Positions 38,288 through 47,919 are shown, counted from the first letter of the stretch. The stretch: 64,000 bases of DNA from Isochrysis galbana (GCA_018136815.1 CM030932.1:6424407-6488406); one strand, 5' to 3'. Notes: a model not told the origin generated them from the sequence alone. Numbers and translations are program-made.

Positions 38288-38390
38288 ATCAAACTGCAAC
38301 AAGTTTCCAACTTGGGCATTGGCTGCAAGGATTGCTTTGTCTCTCACTCCTAATCATGCTTCGTGTGAGCGTGTGTTTTCTTTGCTAGCG
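38288..38390 (+). pseudogene. hAT transposase C-terminal dimerisation region, 5' half
   Basis: The frame contains 'NKFPTWALAARIALSLTPNH' followed by ASCERVFSLLA. This is the (F/Y)P-x-L-A-x-x-A-x-x-x-L-x-x-x-x-S-x-x-x-E-R-x-F-S core that defines the hAT (Ac/hobo/Tam3) dimerisation domain. The upstream catalytic part is not recognisable, so the copy is truncated. It is broken at 38390 by the T-tailed element and resumes at 38658. Confidence 0.65.
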
Positions 38391-38642
38391 CCTAAGCCAA
38401 GGGGCCATGGAACAACTCTAAAAACAAACGGGTCACTCAGTGGCACAGGAGGGAGCGGAGAACACGCCGCTGAGGACAAGTGCACACAGCTCCGCTCGGA
38501 CCCCCCACATATCCCGAGCCCCTAAGTAGAGCACGAGGGGAGTTGCCGCAAGGCGGGGAATGAGGGTGAGGAAGGGAAGGGGGCGTGGCTACGAATATGC
38601 GAGTCAGTGCCACGGGGGAGGCGAGAATATTAAAAGGTTTTT
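38391..38642 (+). mobile_element. T-tailed short element with 15-bp target-site duplication
   Basis: 252 bp, bounded by ttttctttgctagcg at 38376-38390 and 38643-38657. It ends 'gcgagaatattaaaagg' plus T-run, and its 3' half matches 1013-1140. There is no coding content. Length, duplication size and simple tail fit a SINE. It shares the 'atattaaaagg-T(n)' end with the 1656-bp element at 17161, so both may be mobilised by one enzyme recognising that end. Confidence 0.75.
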
Positions 38643-38657
38643 TTTTCTTTGCTAGCG

Positions 38658-38760
38658 TGTATGTTTCCTTCCTTGCGTGCAAGCTCTCTGGCTGATCAAG
38701 TGGAGGCATCTGTCTTGTTGCGTTACAACCGCAATAAGCGGAATCAAGAATCAAGAGCGT
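38658..38760 (+). pseudogene. hAT transposase C-terminal dimerisation region, 3' half
   Basis: After the second duplication copy the frame continues CMFPSLRASSLADQVEASVL followed by LRYNRNKR and a stop at 38759-38761. In hAT proteins the FS motif is followed by ~10 residues, then R-x-x-L-x-x-x-x-x-E-x-x-x-x-L-x-x-N. That pattern is met here, so the two halves belong together. Confidence 0.65.
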
Positions 38761-39278
38761 GATGTGTGAATGAAGTGTGAAGTGCGTGATGTGTGATGTG
38801 CTAAGTCCAATACCAATGTAATTAAGACTACTCCCTACAACACACATCATGGTCATGGTCATGGTGCAAACAACAATGTATGTGCAAGCTAGCAAAGAAT
38901 AGGGAGGAGGGAGAAAGGAGGGCCCTGCGCGCTAGCCAAAAACAAAACTTATAGATGACATATTTTGGGGATATTTGGGCAGCCTCCCCGGATATAAACG
39001 GGATATCGTCGCGGAATATTTGGATTTGGGCAGATTTTTCGGAATATTTCTGCCTGGCCCTAGGTGCGATTCAGGCGTGCCTACCCCATCCGAGGCTAAA
39101 GCTGCTCTGAGAGAGTAGTAGCAGCCATGGACCAGCCGGTAATCAGTGCAATGCAGTGTCAGCTGTGCTCCACTCGTTCCGTGGCAGGTGAGAGCGCGAG
39201 CCATGTAGATGTGTGCGCATGAGGTAGGTGCACACACGAACAGGTTGAGACCCTAATCATCGTCGCCGTCTAGGCTAA
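38761..39278. other. Intergenic stretch between hAT remnant and RIOX1-like gene
   Basis: It contains short words of 'gtgtgatgtgtgaagtg' type (38760-38800), 'ggtcatggtcatggt' (38850s), and an AT-richer part with 'ggatatttgg' motifs (38965-39045). No gene is seen. Confidence 0.4.
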
Positions 39279-39297
39279 TCATCGTCGCCGTCTAGGA
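39252..39297. repeat. 22-bp tandem duplication over a stop codon
   Basis: The word 'ctaatcatcgtcgccgtcta' plus 'gg' occurs twice in succession. The second copy contains the stop of the minus-strand RIOX1-like gene; the first duplicates it in the 3' flank. Confidence 0.8.
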
Positions 39298-41458
39298 TTT
39301 TTGAGGTTCCGTAGCTGAGAGTCCCTAGCAAGGGTATGTAAGCGTTTCCCGCCTGTTGTATCGTTTCGGCGCAATTTATCCTCTGTCGCGCGTGCTGTGA
39401 TCAATCCGTGTTGACGTGATGATTCTTTTTGACGTGACGATGATGCATGGCGGGTGGCCATCACCCCTTCGCTCCAACAGCCCATTAGCATGGCATCAAC
39501 AGCAGGCCTAGCGGAAGAGGGGACAGCGCGATAGAGGCAAGAGCGTGGGACCCACTCAGGATATGATGTTATCAGAACCTCAAGAGCAGGTGCGACAAGA
39601 AGCGGAAATGTTAGGCGGAGGGCAGGAGGCACCGACTCATTGCTTTCCTCGATAGCCTCATCCTCGCTCTCCTCATCGTCGTGCTCTTCCGCCTCATTAT
39701 CACCAGCCCCCCCCCCTGCCGCCCCCCCCCACCTCCCCCCCCCCCCCACCTCCTCCCCCTCATCTGATTCTGCACCTTTGGGCCCGAAAGCCTCGGCCAT
39801 GGGATCGCCGCGTGGCAGTGCCATGTGCTGCTCGCGCCGATTCTGTAGGCAATGCTGCAACTGTAGGTACGCAAGCGGTCCGTCCGTATCGGCTTCAAGC
39901 GCGTCTTCCTCCTTGAGATCAAGGGTTGCCTTCGCCTCATGATCTTCCAACACATCATGTCCAGTAGATATGATGCCACCCGTTCGAACTCGTCGATCGA
40001 CGTATACGAGTCGACGGTGTTGTGGCGGACACAGGAGCAATTCGACCTCGTCCTCGATCGTGGGTAGAGGCAAAGTACATGTTGCCACCGAGGGCGGTGG
40101 CAAACGGTTGCAAAAAAAGTCGGTGCCAAGTCGATCAGCCGCCTCTCCGATGGCCAAGGGCGTTGCAGCACGGACTAGATTGGCAAGCAATCCTTGCACT
40201 ATACCAGTCATGCCATCAAGCCTAGGTACACCGGATGCACGCGGCATGGTGCTGCCTACACGAGCACAATAGCTTCCAATTGAGCTGAGGAAGCCCAACG
40301 GCAGACCGCGCCGCAGATCACGCGAGTCTACGATGGCTGAAGATAACAGCCTGGGCAAGAGCGCATCGAGCAAGTCTGCGTACGCGTGTCTTTGATATGT
40401 GGAGACAGTGACGTGGGTCGAGCGACGCTTCTTGTTGCATGAAGCCTAAGATGGGAAGGAAGGGTAGCGACCAAGCTGGTGAGTCACCACGGAGTGCGCT
40501 CAGTCGAGAGCGAGAGGGAAGGGCACGGGGTTTGAAGAGGAACGGCGTGCTGAGCAAGAAAGCACACGCCCGAATTCACTCAGCGTAGAAGGAGGTTGCT
40601 TCTAGATCAAATATAGTCTACAGCTGTTGCTTATTGATTAGGACGCGCACTTCATGAACGAAGCCACGAGGAAGGTAAAGGAGGTCTCCCGCATGCAAGG
40701 TGACGTCAAGGACAAGGGGTCCAAGGGCTTCACGTGGAAGGTCGGCCGACGGGTCAGCGGGGAGGTCGGACCCAGGCTGTGGTGCATACACGCGCCAGTG
40801 CTTGGTGCCCTCCGTCTGCAAGATTAGCACCTAAGTGTTCGACATAGGGAGGAAGGTGCCCAGTGTGGGCATGGCGCCATGCCTAGGGTCAGGGGGTGCT
40901 ATTGGTCGCCTGCACAAAGCGCACCTCGACGTCGTCGTAGTGGGGCGCAAGGCCCTGACACCCACTGGGAGTCAAGTAGATGGATGCGCCCACCAGGCAG
41001 TCAAAGCGCGTCTCAAGCGCAGCGAGGAGTGACCAGAGCCGATCGCAATGCACTTGTGGTCTGAAGAGCTGCACAGTGTAGCCCTGGCCAAATTTTGTGG
41101 TTATCCATTCCGCTGTCACAAGACCATCTAATGGCGGCTCGGCCTCGACTCGTTCGTGGCCCTCGGCCAGGTTTGCACGCACCACACGCATCGTCCCTTC
41201 GTATGGGAGCGGCCCCTTCTCCCGAAGAAGTTGAAGGAGTCGCTCGTGTGAGAAGAGGCAACCCTGAGCCTCCTTGGCGGAGAGCGGAATTTGCTCCGGC
41301 GTGGACCCCGTCCCCGTCGTCAGCGCATCGTAGTACGCGTGATCCTTGCGGCGGATAAGCTTGGGAGCCACCTCCCACTGCTGCGAGAGAAAGTCTGAGG
41401 CTGACACTGGAGAGAGCAGCCACTCGAGAGCGTCGACTGAGCGGCGGCTTGGATTCAT
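39279..41458 (-). CDS. RIOX1: JmjC ribosomal oxygenase, NO66/RIOX1-like (3 exons)
   Basis: Exons on the minus strand are 41458-40925, 40830-40651 and 40445-39279, all phase 0, for 626 residues. This 2-oxoglutarate/Fe(II) oxygenase family hydroxylates a histidine of a large-subunit ribosomal protein in the nucleolus; histone demethylation has also been reported. The iron ligands are His173 and Asp175 (HYDDVE, split from VLILQTEGTKHW by intron 1) and His237 (YLPRGFVHE, the last codons before intron 2). Exon 3 starts with a basic stretch, then RSTHVTVSTYQRHAYADLLD, the dimerisation region. It ends with a winged-helix-like part around LLVAPALEVLITSYPEW and a basic tail (nucleolar type). A low-complexity Gly/Glu insert lies at ~440-490. 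Both donors are GTGCGC. Length matches the human protein (~640). Confidence 0.9.
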
Positions 41459-41502
41459 CAATGTGCCGCTCTCTCAATGACGCCTTGCCAAGGGAGGGCA
41501 GA

Positions 41503-41600
41503 GAGAGAGGGGGGGGGGGGGGGGGGGGAGAGAAAGAGAGAGAGAGAGAGAGAGAGGGAGGGAGGGAGAGAGAGAGAGATGGGGGGAAGGGGGGGGAGGG
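41503..41600. repeat. G-run and (GA)n tract
   Basis: A run of about 19 G residues is followed by (AG)n and (GGGA)n, 45-145 bp upstream of the RIOX1-like start codon (which is on the minus strand). It could be a promoter-proximal non-B DNA tract. Confidence 0.75.
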
Positions 41601-41739
41601 CTAGCACGCAGCACCAACGGAACTACTTGAGTCTACGCACAGACGGCCGTCGTCCCGAGAGACGTGGCGGTGTGTGTCGATGTGTGGATTCGGTCGTCAT
41701 ACTTTACTGGTAGAATGAATGTATATGTTACAGTAGCCG

Positions 41740-42410
41740 GCGTGGCCGATTTCGGCGTGGTGCACGCGGCCGGCTGCGGCGATTGGCGTAGCTGCAAGGG
41801 CGGCATTTGTGAATATGGTGCTTACACCACTTGAGGCACTAGGACCATGACGGGACCCTAACACCCAAACACGGCTGTGAGGACGATACACGAGAGTGAC
41901 CATACCAAAAGGCCTGCCCCGACCCCACACTCCAATCCAGACCTCAGGTAGTGCACCGAGGTCGTACCCCGGAAACCAAAGAAAAAGGAAAGAAGGGGGG
42001 CAGGGGAGGAGGTGGAGGGAGGGGATGTAAGGGCGATGGAAATAGAGAGGGTGAGTCCGGTAGACAGTAGGTGTATAGCCCCGAATCTTCAGATGTTTTT
42101 TTTTTGTGAATATGGTGCTTGGTGTGCCACCCAGTGCAACTGGATCAACACCAAAGCGCCGCCAGCGCGCTCGGTGCCGGCTCAAAGTTGGGCACTCGCG
42201 CGTATCACGGCACCGGGACGGTAGCGTTGAAGCCGGGGGCGTGGCCGATTTCGGCGCGGTGCACGGGCCGGCTGCGGCGATTGGCGTGGCTGCAAGGGTG
42301 GCATTTGTGAATATGGTGCTTGGTGTGCCACCCAGTGCAACTGGATCAACACCAAAACGCCGGCAGCCCGCCCAGTTTTGGTGCAAAGTTGGGGCTTCTC
42401 GTCTCAACAA
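41740..42410 (+). repeat. ~200-bp tandem repeat, diverged relative of the 26-kb array
   Basis: Three units share 'tttgtgaatatggtgctt', 'ccacccagtgcaactggatc', 'caccaaa-cgccg', 'caaagttggg' and 'gcggcgattggcgt-gctgca'. The first unit is split by the family K element. The word order parallels the ~203-bp units at 26050-26760 ('gattggcgtga', then 'tgtgtatttggt', then 'gatggatc', then 'gaagttggg'). Confidence 0.7.
41824..42102 (+). mobile_element. Family K element with 18-bp target-site duplication and T-tail
   Basis: 279 bp, flanked by tttgtgaatatggtgctt at 41806-41823 and 42103-42120. It ends 'ccccgaatcttcagatg' plus a run of T. It is inserted in a repeat unit whose intact neighbour (42309-42326) shows the empty site. 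An internal 'gaggtcgtaccccgg' loosely resembles an RNA polymerase III B box. There is no coding content. Confidence 0.75.
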
Positions 42411-42639
42411 TTGTAGCGTTTCGTGAACGGCTGTTAGTAGTGATACTCATGTACATATCGATGTCAATCGCAATCTGCGTCGATGATCATAGTAGTATAA
42501 TGTGTAGAGAAGCACATTTCGTGGAGGGTATGAGCTGGTAGAGCTTATGGCTCCGTCACTAGTTGTGCATGCCTTGCATGAAGGGCATCAGTAAAAATAT
42601 ACCGGAGGGGGGCCCGAATACTTTTTAGCGCTTGGTCTT

Positions 42640-42800
42640 CGGAGGCTTAAAATTGGCCATTTTTCGAAAATTTTGCCGGCGGACCCCCCATTTTTTTTGC
42701 TGATCTCTCATACCAGAACCTATAGAAAGCTTATTTAGGCCTCCATTTGCCCATTACCGATTTCGCCCTCCGCACCCCCCTAGTGAGTGACCGGGCTAAT
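42640..42800 (+). repeat. Repeat family J, copy 1
   Basis: Shares 'atttttcgaaaattt-gccgg', 'ccattttttttgctg', 'agcttattt-g-cc' and 'ccctccgcaccccc-tagtgag' with 53640-53845. Here it leads straight into a tyrosine-recombinase frame, so it is probably part of that element. Confidence 0.65.
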
Positions 42801-43004
42801 AGCAGGGGGGCTACAGACCTGGCGGACGCCGGCGGCACAGAGCAGCAGCTCCGCTCGCGCGGCCGTTGGGACTTAGATGTGGCCCACATTTACGCCAGGG
42901 ACACGGTAGCGCAGCAGCTCCGCACCGCGGACGCGATAGGGGCGGGAACCAGTGCCAACTTAGAACAGATCGTCCCCTCCTGGACACAGCAGGCGCACCG
43001 TTAG
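42747..43004 (+). pseudogene. Tyrosine recombinase C-terminal fragment (Crypton/DIRS-like)
   Basis: The frame contains RGATDLADAGGTEQQLRSRG followed by RWDLDVAHIYARDTVAQQL. This is the pattern around the second catalytic Arg, the GRW/GHxx helix and the catalytic Tyr (here the Tyr of HIYAR) of tyrosine recombinases. The rest of the catalytic core is absent upstream, where family J sequence stands instead. It could derive from a Crypton or DIRS-type element; the fragment is too short to choose. Confidence 0.5.
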
Positions 43005-43019
43005 CCCCCTCTAACACTA

Positions 43020-43560
43020 GCAAATAACCAATAACATTCGCCACCTGCATACTAGCCCGTACCCATATCATACCCATACAAACATACAGCGCGCGGGATC
43101 GGGGAATATGAGCCCGGACGGCTCAGAGCTCCAACAGGAGGCCCCACGCAGCGGCAGAGAGCCCAAGCGCTAGGAACGGACGAAGCGGTTCACCCTTGCG
43201 CGCCATGTCTCTCCGCTCCTCTAGCGCCAGAAACATGGCCAGCCTGGAGTCCTCCAGCTCTGCGCCGTGAAGGGCTGGGTGGGCATCGCTGGCCAGCGCT
43301 CTGGCGGCGCAAGCTTGGTTGGGTCTCCGCGGTCTGACTTGGTCTTTTGCCAGAGCGACTCAAAACAGCGACTCAACTGGGAATCAAGCTTGTTGACTCG
43401 GCAACTCTCGAGTCCCCGTTCCCGTTGAGTCGCTGAAAAAAACAAAAATACCCTCTATTGTTGGGGTGCGGTGTGCGGTGGAGTCCTCCATAGCGCCTCA
43501 CTGCTCTTCTTATTGATTGGAGCGCTCCCAATGAAGTAGACCTCTCCAGAGCGCTGAGTT
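43020..43560. other. Intergenic stretch with no recognised gene
   Basis: I see a diverged inverted pair around 'gagtcgctg' (43353-43440) but no clear element ends and no credible coding frame. Confidence 0.35.
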
Positions 43561-43639
43561 GTTGAGAGGCGCTGTGGAGGGTGGAGGGGAGACCTTCTTC
43601 TTGTTGCGACCCTCGTTGCAGCCGCGCACAACCCCCCGC

Positions 43640-43661
43640 TCCCCCCCCCCTCTCGATACTT

Positions 43662-43700
<39 letters not shown>

Positions 43701-44089
43701 GGAGAGAGAGAGAGAGAGAGAGGGAGGGAGAGAGAGAGAGAGAGAGAGAGAGCGCGTGGTGAGGCGGCTCGAGGGCGCCCTTTGGTGGGGGGGGGAGGGG
43801 CTTTGCTCCCGCGCGCCGTCGTCGACGGCTGGTGACGAGACCCGGCGTGGCTCGGCTCCGTCAGGGCGCGCGCCAGACGCCCTCCGAGCGGCTTCCCCCC
43901 GCCCCCCCGCCGCGCGCTTCCGGCGGCGCCCCGCCCCCCCCCCCCCCCCCCCTTCCCTGTCGGGTGGCCTGGCCTCAGTGGGACCCCCCCCCCCCCCCCC
44001 CCCCCCCCCTCTCTGGTCCCTTCCAAACCAGGCCGTGGCGAGAGTGGCTTGATGATGAGTGGCCATCATCATCCGGAGGGAAGAACCAT

Positions 44090-44127
<38 letters not shown>

Positions 44128-44310
44128 GGAGAGAGGGAGAGAGAGGGGGGGAGGGAGAGAGAGAGAGAGAGAGAGAGGGAGGGAGGGAGGGAGGGAGGGA
44201 GGGAGGGAGGGAAAGAGAGGGAGAGAGAGAGAGAGAGAGGGAGGGAGGGAGGGAGGGAGGGAGGGAGGGAGAGAGAGAGAAGAGAGAAGAGAGAGAGAGA
44301 GAGAGAGCCC
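43640..44310. repeat. Long GA-rich microsatellite complex with poly-C runs
   Basis: (GA)n tracts at 43662-43752 and 44094-44308, the second with interspersed GGGA words, flank a C-rich middle with poly-C runs at ~43932-43952 and 43985-44009. The second tract ends about 110 bp before the ATG at 44422. It appears as long false Ser/Leu or Arg/Glu reading frames. It is likely part of the upstream region or 5' leader of the next gene and able to form H-DNA. Confidence 0.85.
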
Positions 44311-44421
44311 GGCGAGGGAGGCAGCAGCGGGCTCGTTCCTCCCTCGTCTCCTCTCTCGCTCCTTGGCCCCTCGGAGCAGCCCCGCCACCCACGCACCACA
44401 CCCCACGCTCGATCAAGCAAC

Positions 44422-45285
44422 ATGGCGATGGTCGGACGCTTGCTCGAGCCGAAGAGCTTGACAGATGAGGCCCTCGCCGCGCGCGAGGAGGTCGCGCGCA
44501 TGGCCGGCCAAGCTGCTGCACGGGCCAAGGCGGCCGCAGAGGCCAACAAGTTCAACATCAACGAGGCACTCAACAAGGTGAGTGGCTCTCCTTGCTAGAG
44601 TCCAACGGCGGCCAAGGTTGGGGAGCGCCGCGCGCCGTGCTCACGCGCTCCGAGCGCCGCGCTCACGCGCTCCATGCTCCACATTTCCTCTGTGCAAACG
44701 CCGCTTGCGCCCTCTCAGGTCTCCGAGTACCATGGTGTCTCTGAACATTTTCAGAAGGAGTGGCAGACTGCAAAGGACGTTGCAGAGCCCGGGCGCCCAG
44801 AAGACAGACTCGCACTCATGCAGCGCCACTCTGGAGAGATTGACCCCGCTAATCAATTCATTCCGATGAAGAGTAAGCCCATTCGCTGGGAACCACATGT
44901 CGACGAGGAGGTGAGGGCTGCATACCGGATGGCTGCCGAGAAGGCTATCGCCTACTCTGACAGTTCAGCAAGCCAGGCCAGAGGATCTGGCGTCGTTGAC
45001 GTCCTACAAGAGCAGTTGGAGGCGGAGCGGCAGCGAGCTGCAATTGTGCAGGTGCGTCAACTTTAGGCCATTCTGCCCCTCCCTGTCCCTCATACAAGAT
45101 GTCGGTGCAGGAAAAAAAATGTTGCTCAGGTGCCTTTGCTCCGCCGTGCTCTTGAGCAGGAGAAACTCGAGGCCGCCTTGCGTGAGGCTCAAGAGCTTTC
45201 GATGCGAGCTGCACGGGCTGAGGCCAAACTCGAGATGACCGAAGCCATGATGGAGAAGATGGCCAGCAAATCCAGGGCGAAGTAG
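44422..45285 (+). CDS. Coiled-coil hypothetical protein (3 exons)
   Basis: Exons are 44422-44577, 44719-45051 and 45130-45285, phase 0, for 214 residues; donors GTGAGT and GTGCGT, both acceptors CAG. The protein is Ala/Glu/Lys/Arg-rich. An N-terminal helix (LTDEALAAREEVARMAGQAA) is followed by a less regular centre with Pro and Trp (NQFIPMKSKPIRWEP) and a long C-terminal coiled coil (VLQEQLEAERQRAAIVQ, then EQEKLEAALREAQELSMRAA) ending KMASKSRAK. Exon joins preserve the heptad-like frame, which supports a real gene. No family is recognised. It could be a flagellar or cytoskeletal structural protein, purely by composition. Confidence 0.7.
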
Positions 45286-45839
45286 AGCAGAAGCTTGAGC
45301 AGATAAAATGAAGTGCTGTCGTTGTTGGCTTAGAAAGCCCTACTTTTGCGCATGGCTTGTTTGTTCCCTCGTGCCACCAACTCAATTTTTGGATACGGCT
45401 ACTTAAGTGCAACCGTTTGCTAGCCATCCCGGGCTTGATTTCACGGCTATCTGGGCTTGGTTGAACGCCTAGCTCAAAGAAGCTGCGACGATACTGCCTG
45501 CAACGAAATGTACATCCACGGAAAAATGAACTTGGATGGTGCGCTACCGTCAAGTGCGAAGAACATCTTGGGAGATTGGCCGGTCGCACCTCGTGGACAC
45601 TGGGGAAGTGGTGCCGGCATATTGCGCGCCGATACCAAGTGCCGGTGCGCGAAGTAGGCCGCAAGTTTCCCCCCGAGGAGGGAAGCCACCGAGGGAGGGA
45701 AAGGAGGAAGAGGGAAAATTAAGGGGCTTCTGAGGGTGGAAGGGAATAAGGGTGGGCATGTGCACCATATTTTGAGCGTATCCAATCGGTCACTTGTGTG
45801 CCATGTATCATGCTTTTCGTGTGCTGTACTCAATTAGTA
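45286..45839. other. Intergenic stretch after the coiled-coil gene
   Basis: No gene or repeat family is recognised. Confidence 0.35.
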
Positions 45840-45844
45840 CCTAG

Positions 45845-46040
45845 TACTCATCAAGCTCAACGCCTCGCGCCCCTCTCACTCCATCGCGGACACCCTCCTG
45901 GGTGGGCCCGCACAACCAACCCCTGCCCCTGCTAGAAGGCAGGGGCCGGACACTCAACAACCTGACCCAGACCCCTAGTGGCACTAGGTAGTGGGCGCGG
46001 GTCGAGACTCTCACTCCCACGCCCACGATGGGCCTGCCCT
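45845..46040 (+). repeat. Repeat family C, partial copy
   Basis: It has 'ctccatcgcggacaccctcc', 'gggtgggcccgcaca', 'acccctgcccctgc' with its complementary 'gcaggggccgg', and 'cccagacccctagtgg'. The palindromic end found at 24638 is missing. Confidence 0.6.
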
Positions 46041-46830
46041 CGAGCTGTCGCATCCAGAGTATTTTATATACTCTATGCGGATGCGGTGTCTCCACCATGC
46101 GTTGTGTGAGAAAAATGGAGTGAGTTTTGTTTTTGCCAATGAGCAATGAGTTGTCTGTCTCGAAGCCTCGCCGCATTGCGCACGCCGAATTTGTTTGGTT
46201 GTCCTTACTTGTTTCATTGGGGCTTGTTTGTGCGATGTTGCGTTAGTTTTCGGAGTTTTGGCTTGTTGGTGAGTGAGTGATGGGGTGATGTCTCCTCGTG
46301 GGCCCCTCGTCGCGAAGTAGCGCGCGCGCTCCCTCCCCCTCTCTCAAGACTTCTCTTCGCCACTCCATCCATGCGCCCTAACCCTGATTGAGACTTGCCC
46401 CACAATCAAGCGCGAGCTTGATTCGATAGTTTGAAGACAACCCTCACTCACTCGCACTCGCACGGCCTCGCTTGCACTCCGCACGCGCGCGCCACGCCCC
46501 ACCCATCCATCATGTGGTTGCCCGCAGCCCGCTTGCTTGCCCGTATGACACATACGCCCGCTTGCCCAAGCAAGGGAGTGAGGAGTGAGCTGTGCTCTTG
46601 CCCAAGGTGCTGAGTGTGGTTGCCTCACCATTCCTCCTCCCCATTCTCTCGCCTCTCGCCTCGCCTCCGCCTCGCCATGTCTCCGCTTCCCACCCGTCTT
46701 AAGTCTTAAGTCGCGTTCCGTCAAAAGAGGGCCAGGTGATAGTCTTGTTTTCGCTCAGAATGTTATGTTAGTTAGTAAGTAGACGCGGCGCGTGCATAGC
46801 AACTTTTTCCCCAACGGTACCCCACTTTTC
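46041..46830. other. Intergenic stretch with no recognised gene
   Basis: Only short low-complexity frames are present, with Arg/Ser-rich composition in the GC-rich parts. No repeat family from this window matches. Confidence 0.35.
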
Positions 46831-46831
46831 G

Positions 46832-47190
46832 TCACGGAACACCTGCGGATAAGCAGCCTAAGTCTGATAAGTCTTCATCTTCTTCGTCTTTTTTGTCATT
46901 CTCCTCGTCCTCGATCCTATTGCCAATGTCGTTCTGCTGGCAGGCGACCAGGAGGTCGCTTGGCTGATCCTGGGTGACGAGGTCCGTGATGCGTGAGAGG
47001 ACGGCTTTCTGGTCCTGCATCCAAAGTTTGCCAGCTGCTCGGCGCACTTGCACCATGGGACTCGTTTCATCGTACGCGACCGCCGTGATGTATTCCATGC
47101 ACAGGTACGCGACGGCCGCCTCGTCTCCAATGTATTTGGTCTTGGGGATCTTCTCGTGAACTATCGTTAAACCGATAGGGTCATGGAGCG
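46832..47190 (-). CDS. Hypothetical protein fragment with acidic tail
   Basis: The minus-strand frame gives KTKYIGDEAAVAYLCMEYIT, then VRRAAGKLWMQDQKAVLSRI and an acidic end (EDEENDKKDEEDEDLSDL) before the stop. It looks like real, moderately conserved coding sequence. Its 5' part is lost in a family A element (47225-47290), so it is either a 3' exon or a gene cut by the insertion. No family is recognised. Confidence 0.35.
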
Positions 47191-47224
47191 CGCGCCGCTC
47201 CCCTCCCCTCCTGCCGCCCCCCCC

Positions 47225-47700
47225 GCCGCGACGGACGACCGGGGCTCGTGCCCCCCCATGGGTCAACCAAGTATCCAAGTATAAACTCAGTTGCGCCAAC
47301 TAAGTTTATACTTGGTTCACCCATGGCGGGACACGAGCCCCCCCCTCTCTCCACTCCTCCCCCGCCATGCATGGGGGAGGAACCACCCACTCTCCTGGCA
47401 TGCCTGATGGCTTGCCAGGAGCACACTGCCCTGCTGACCCATCCCTCTCCCCACAGGCACGCCTGAATCGCCCGCCCTGGCCTGTCGTAGCCAGCCAATC
47501 CCTCTGACCAACCCCTCCTCCCCCTGGGCCCCCCTGATCAGGACCCCCCAGCCAGCTCTAGTCGACTGGCAGGGGCTCGAGAGCCAGCGATGGAGAGGCA
47601 GGAAGGGCCAGGGCCATGCCCCAGCCTCACCTGCCCCCTGAGCTGCGCTCCCAGCCAGGCCCCTGCCGGCCTCCTGGGGACCTGAAGAGGGGCCGCAGGC
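47225..47700. repeat. Two family A 5' ends, head to head
   Basis: An inverted end (47290 leftwards) and a plus-strand copy (47299 rightwards) meet at 'caagtataaactcagttg-cgc-caactaagtttatacttg', an almost perfect palindrome. The plus copy continues through the 'aggaaccaccca' block to the GC-rich module at ~47580-47640. Confidence 0.7.
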
Positions 47701-47919
47701 GCGCGCCATGGGCCATAGCCGCAGGGAAGAGAGGAGGAAGAGGGAAGAGGGAGGGGAGGGGGGAGTGGCAGCTCTCCCCTCCGGCGTTTACGTGTCTTCT
47801 CGCCTCGTTTGGGTAAGAGAAGACGGGGGCACCAGAACCAGGAGGGAAGGGCCGCGGCTCGCCGCGGCCACTCGCTTAGGCGAGGAGAGATTAGCGCTTC
47901 TGGGCTCCTATTCACGAGT

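Noticed and set aside
43455..44598. Long Ser/Leu- and Arg/Glu-rich frames around 43.5-44.6 kb
   Set aside because: They are translations of GA/CT microsatellites. Only the ATG at 44422 leads into a properly spliced frame.
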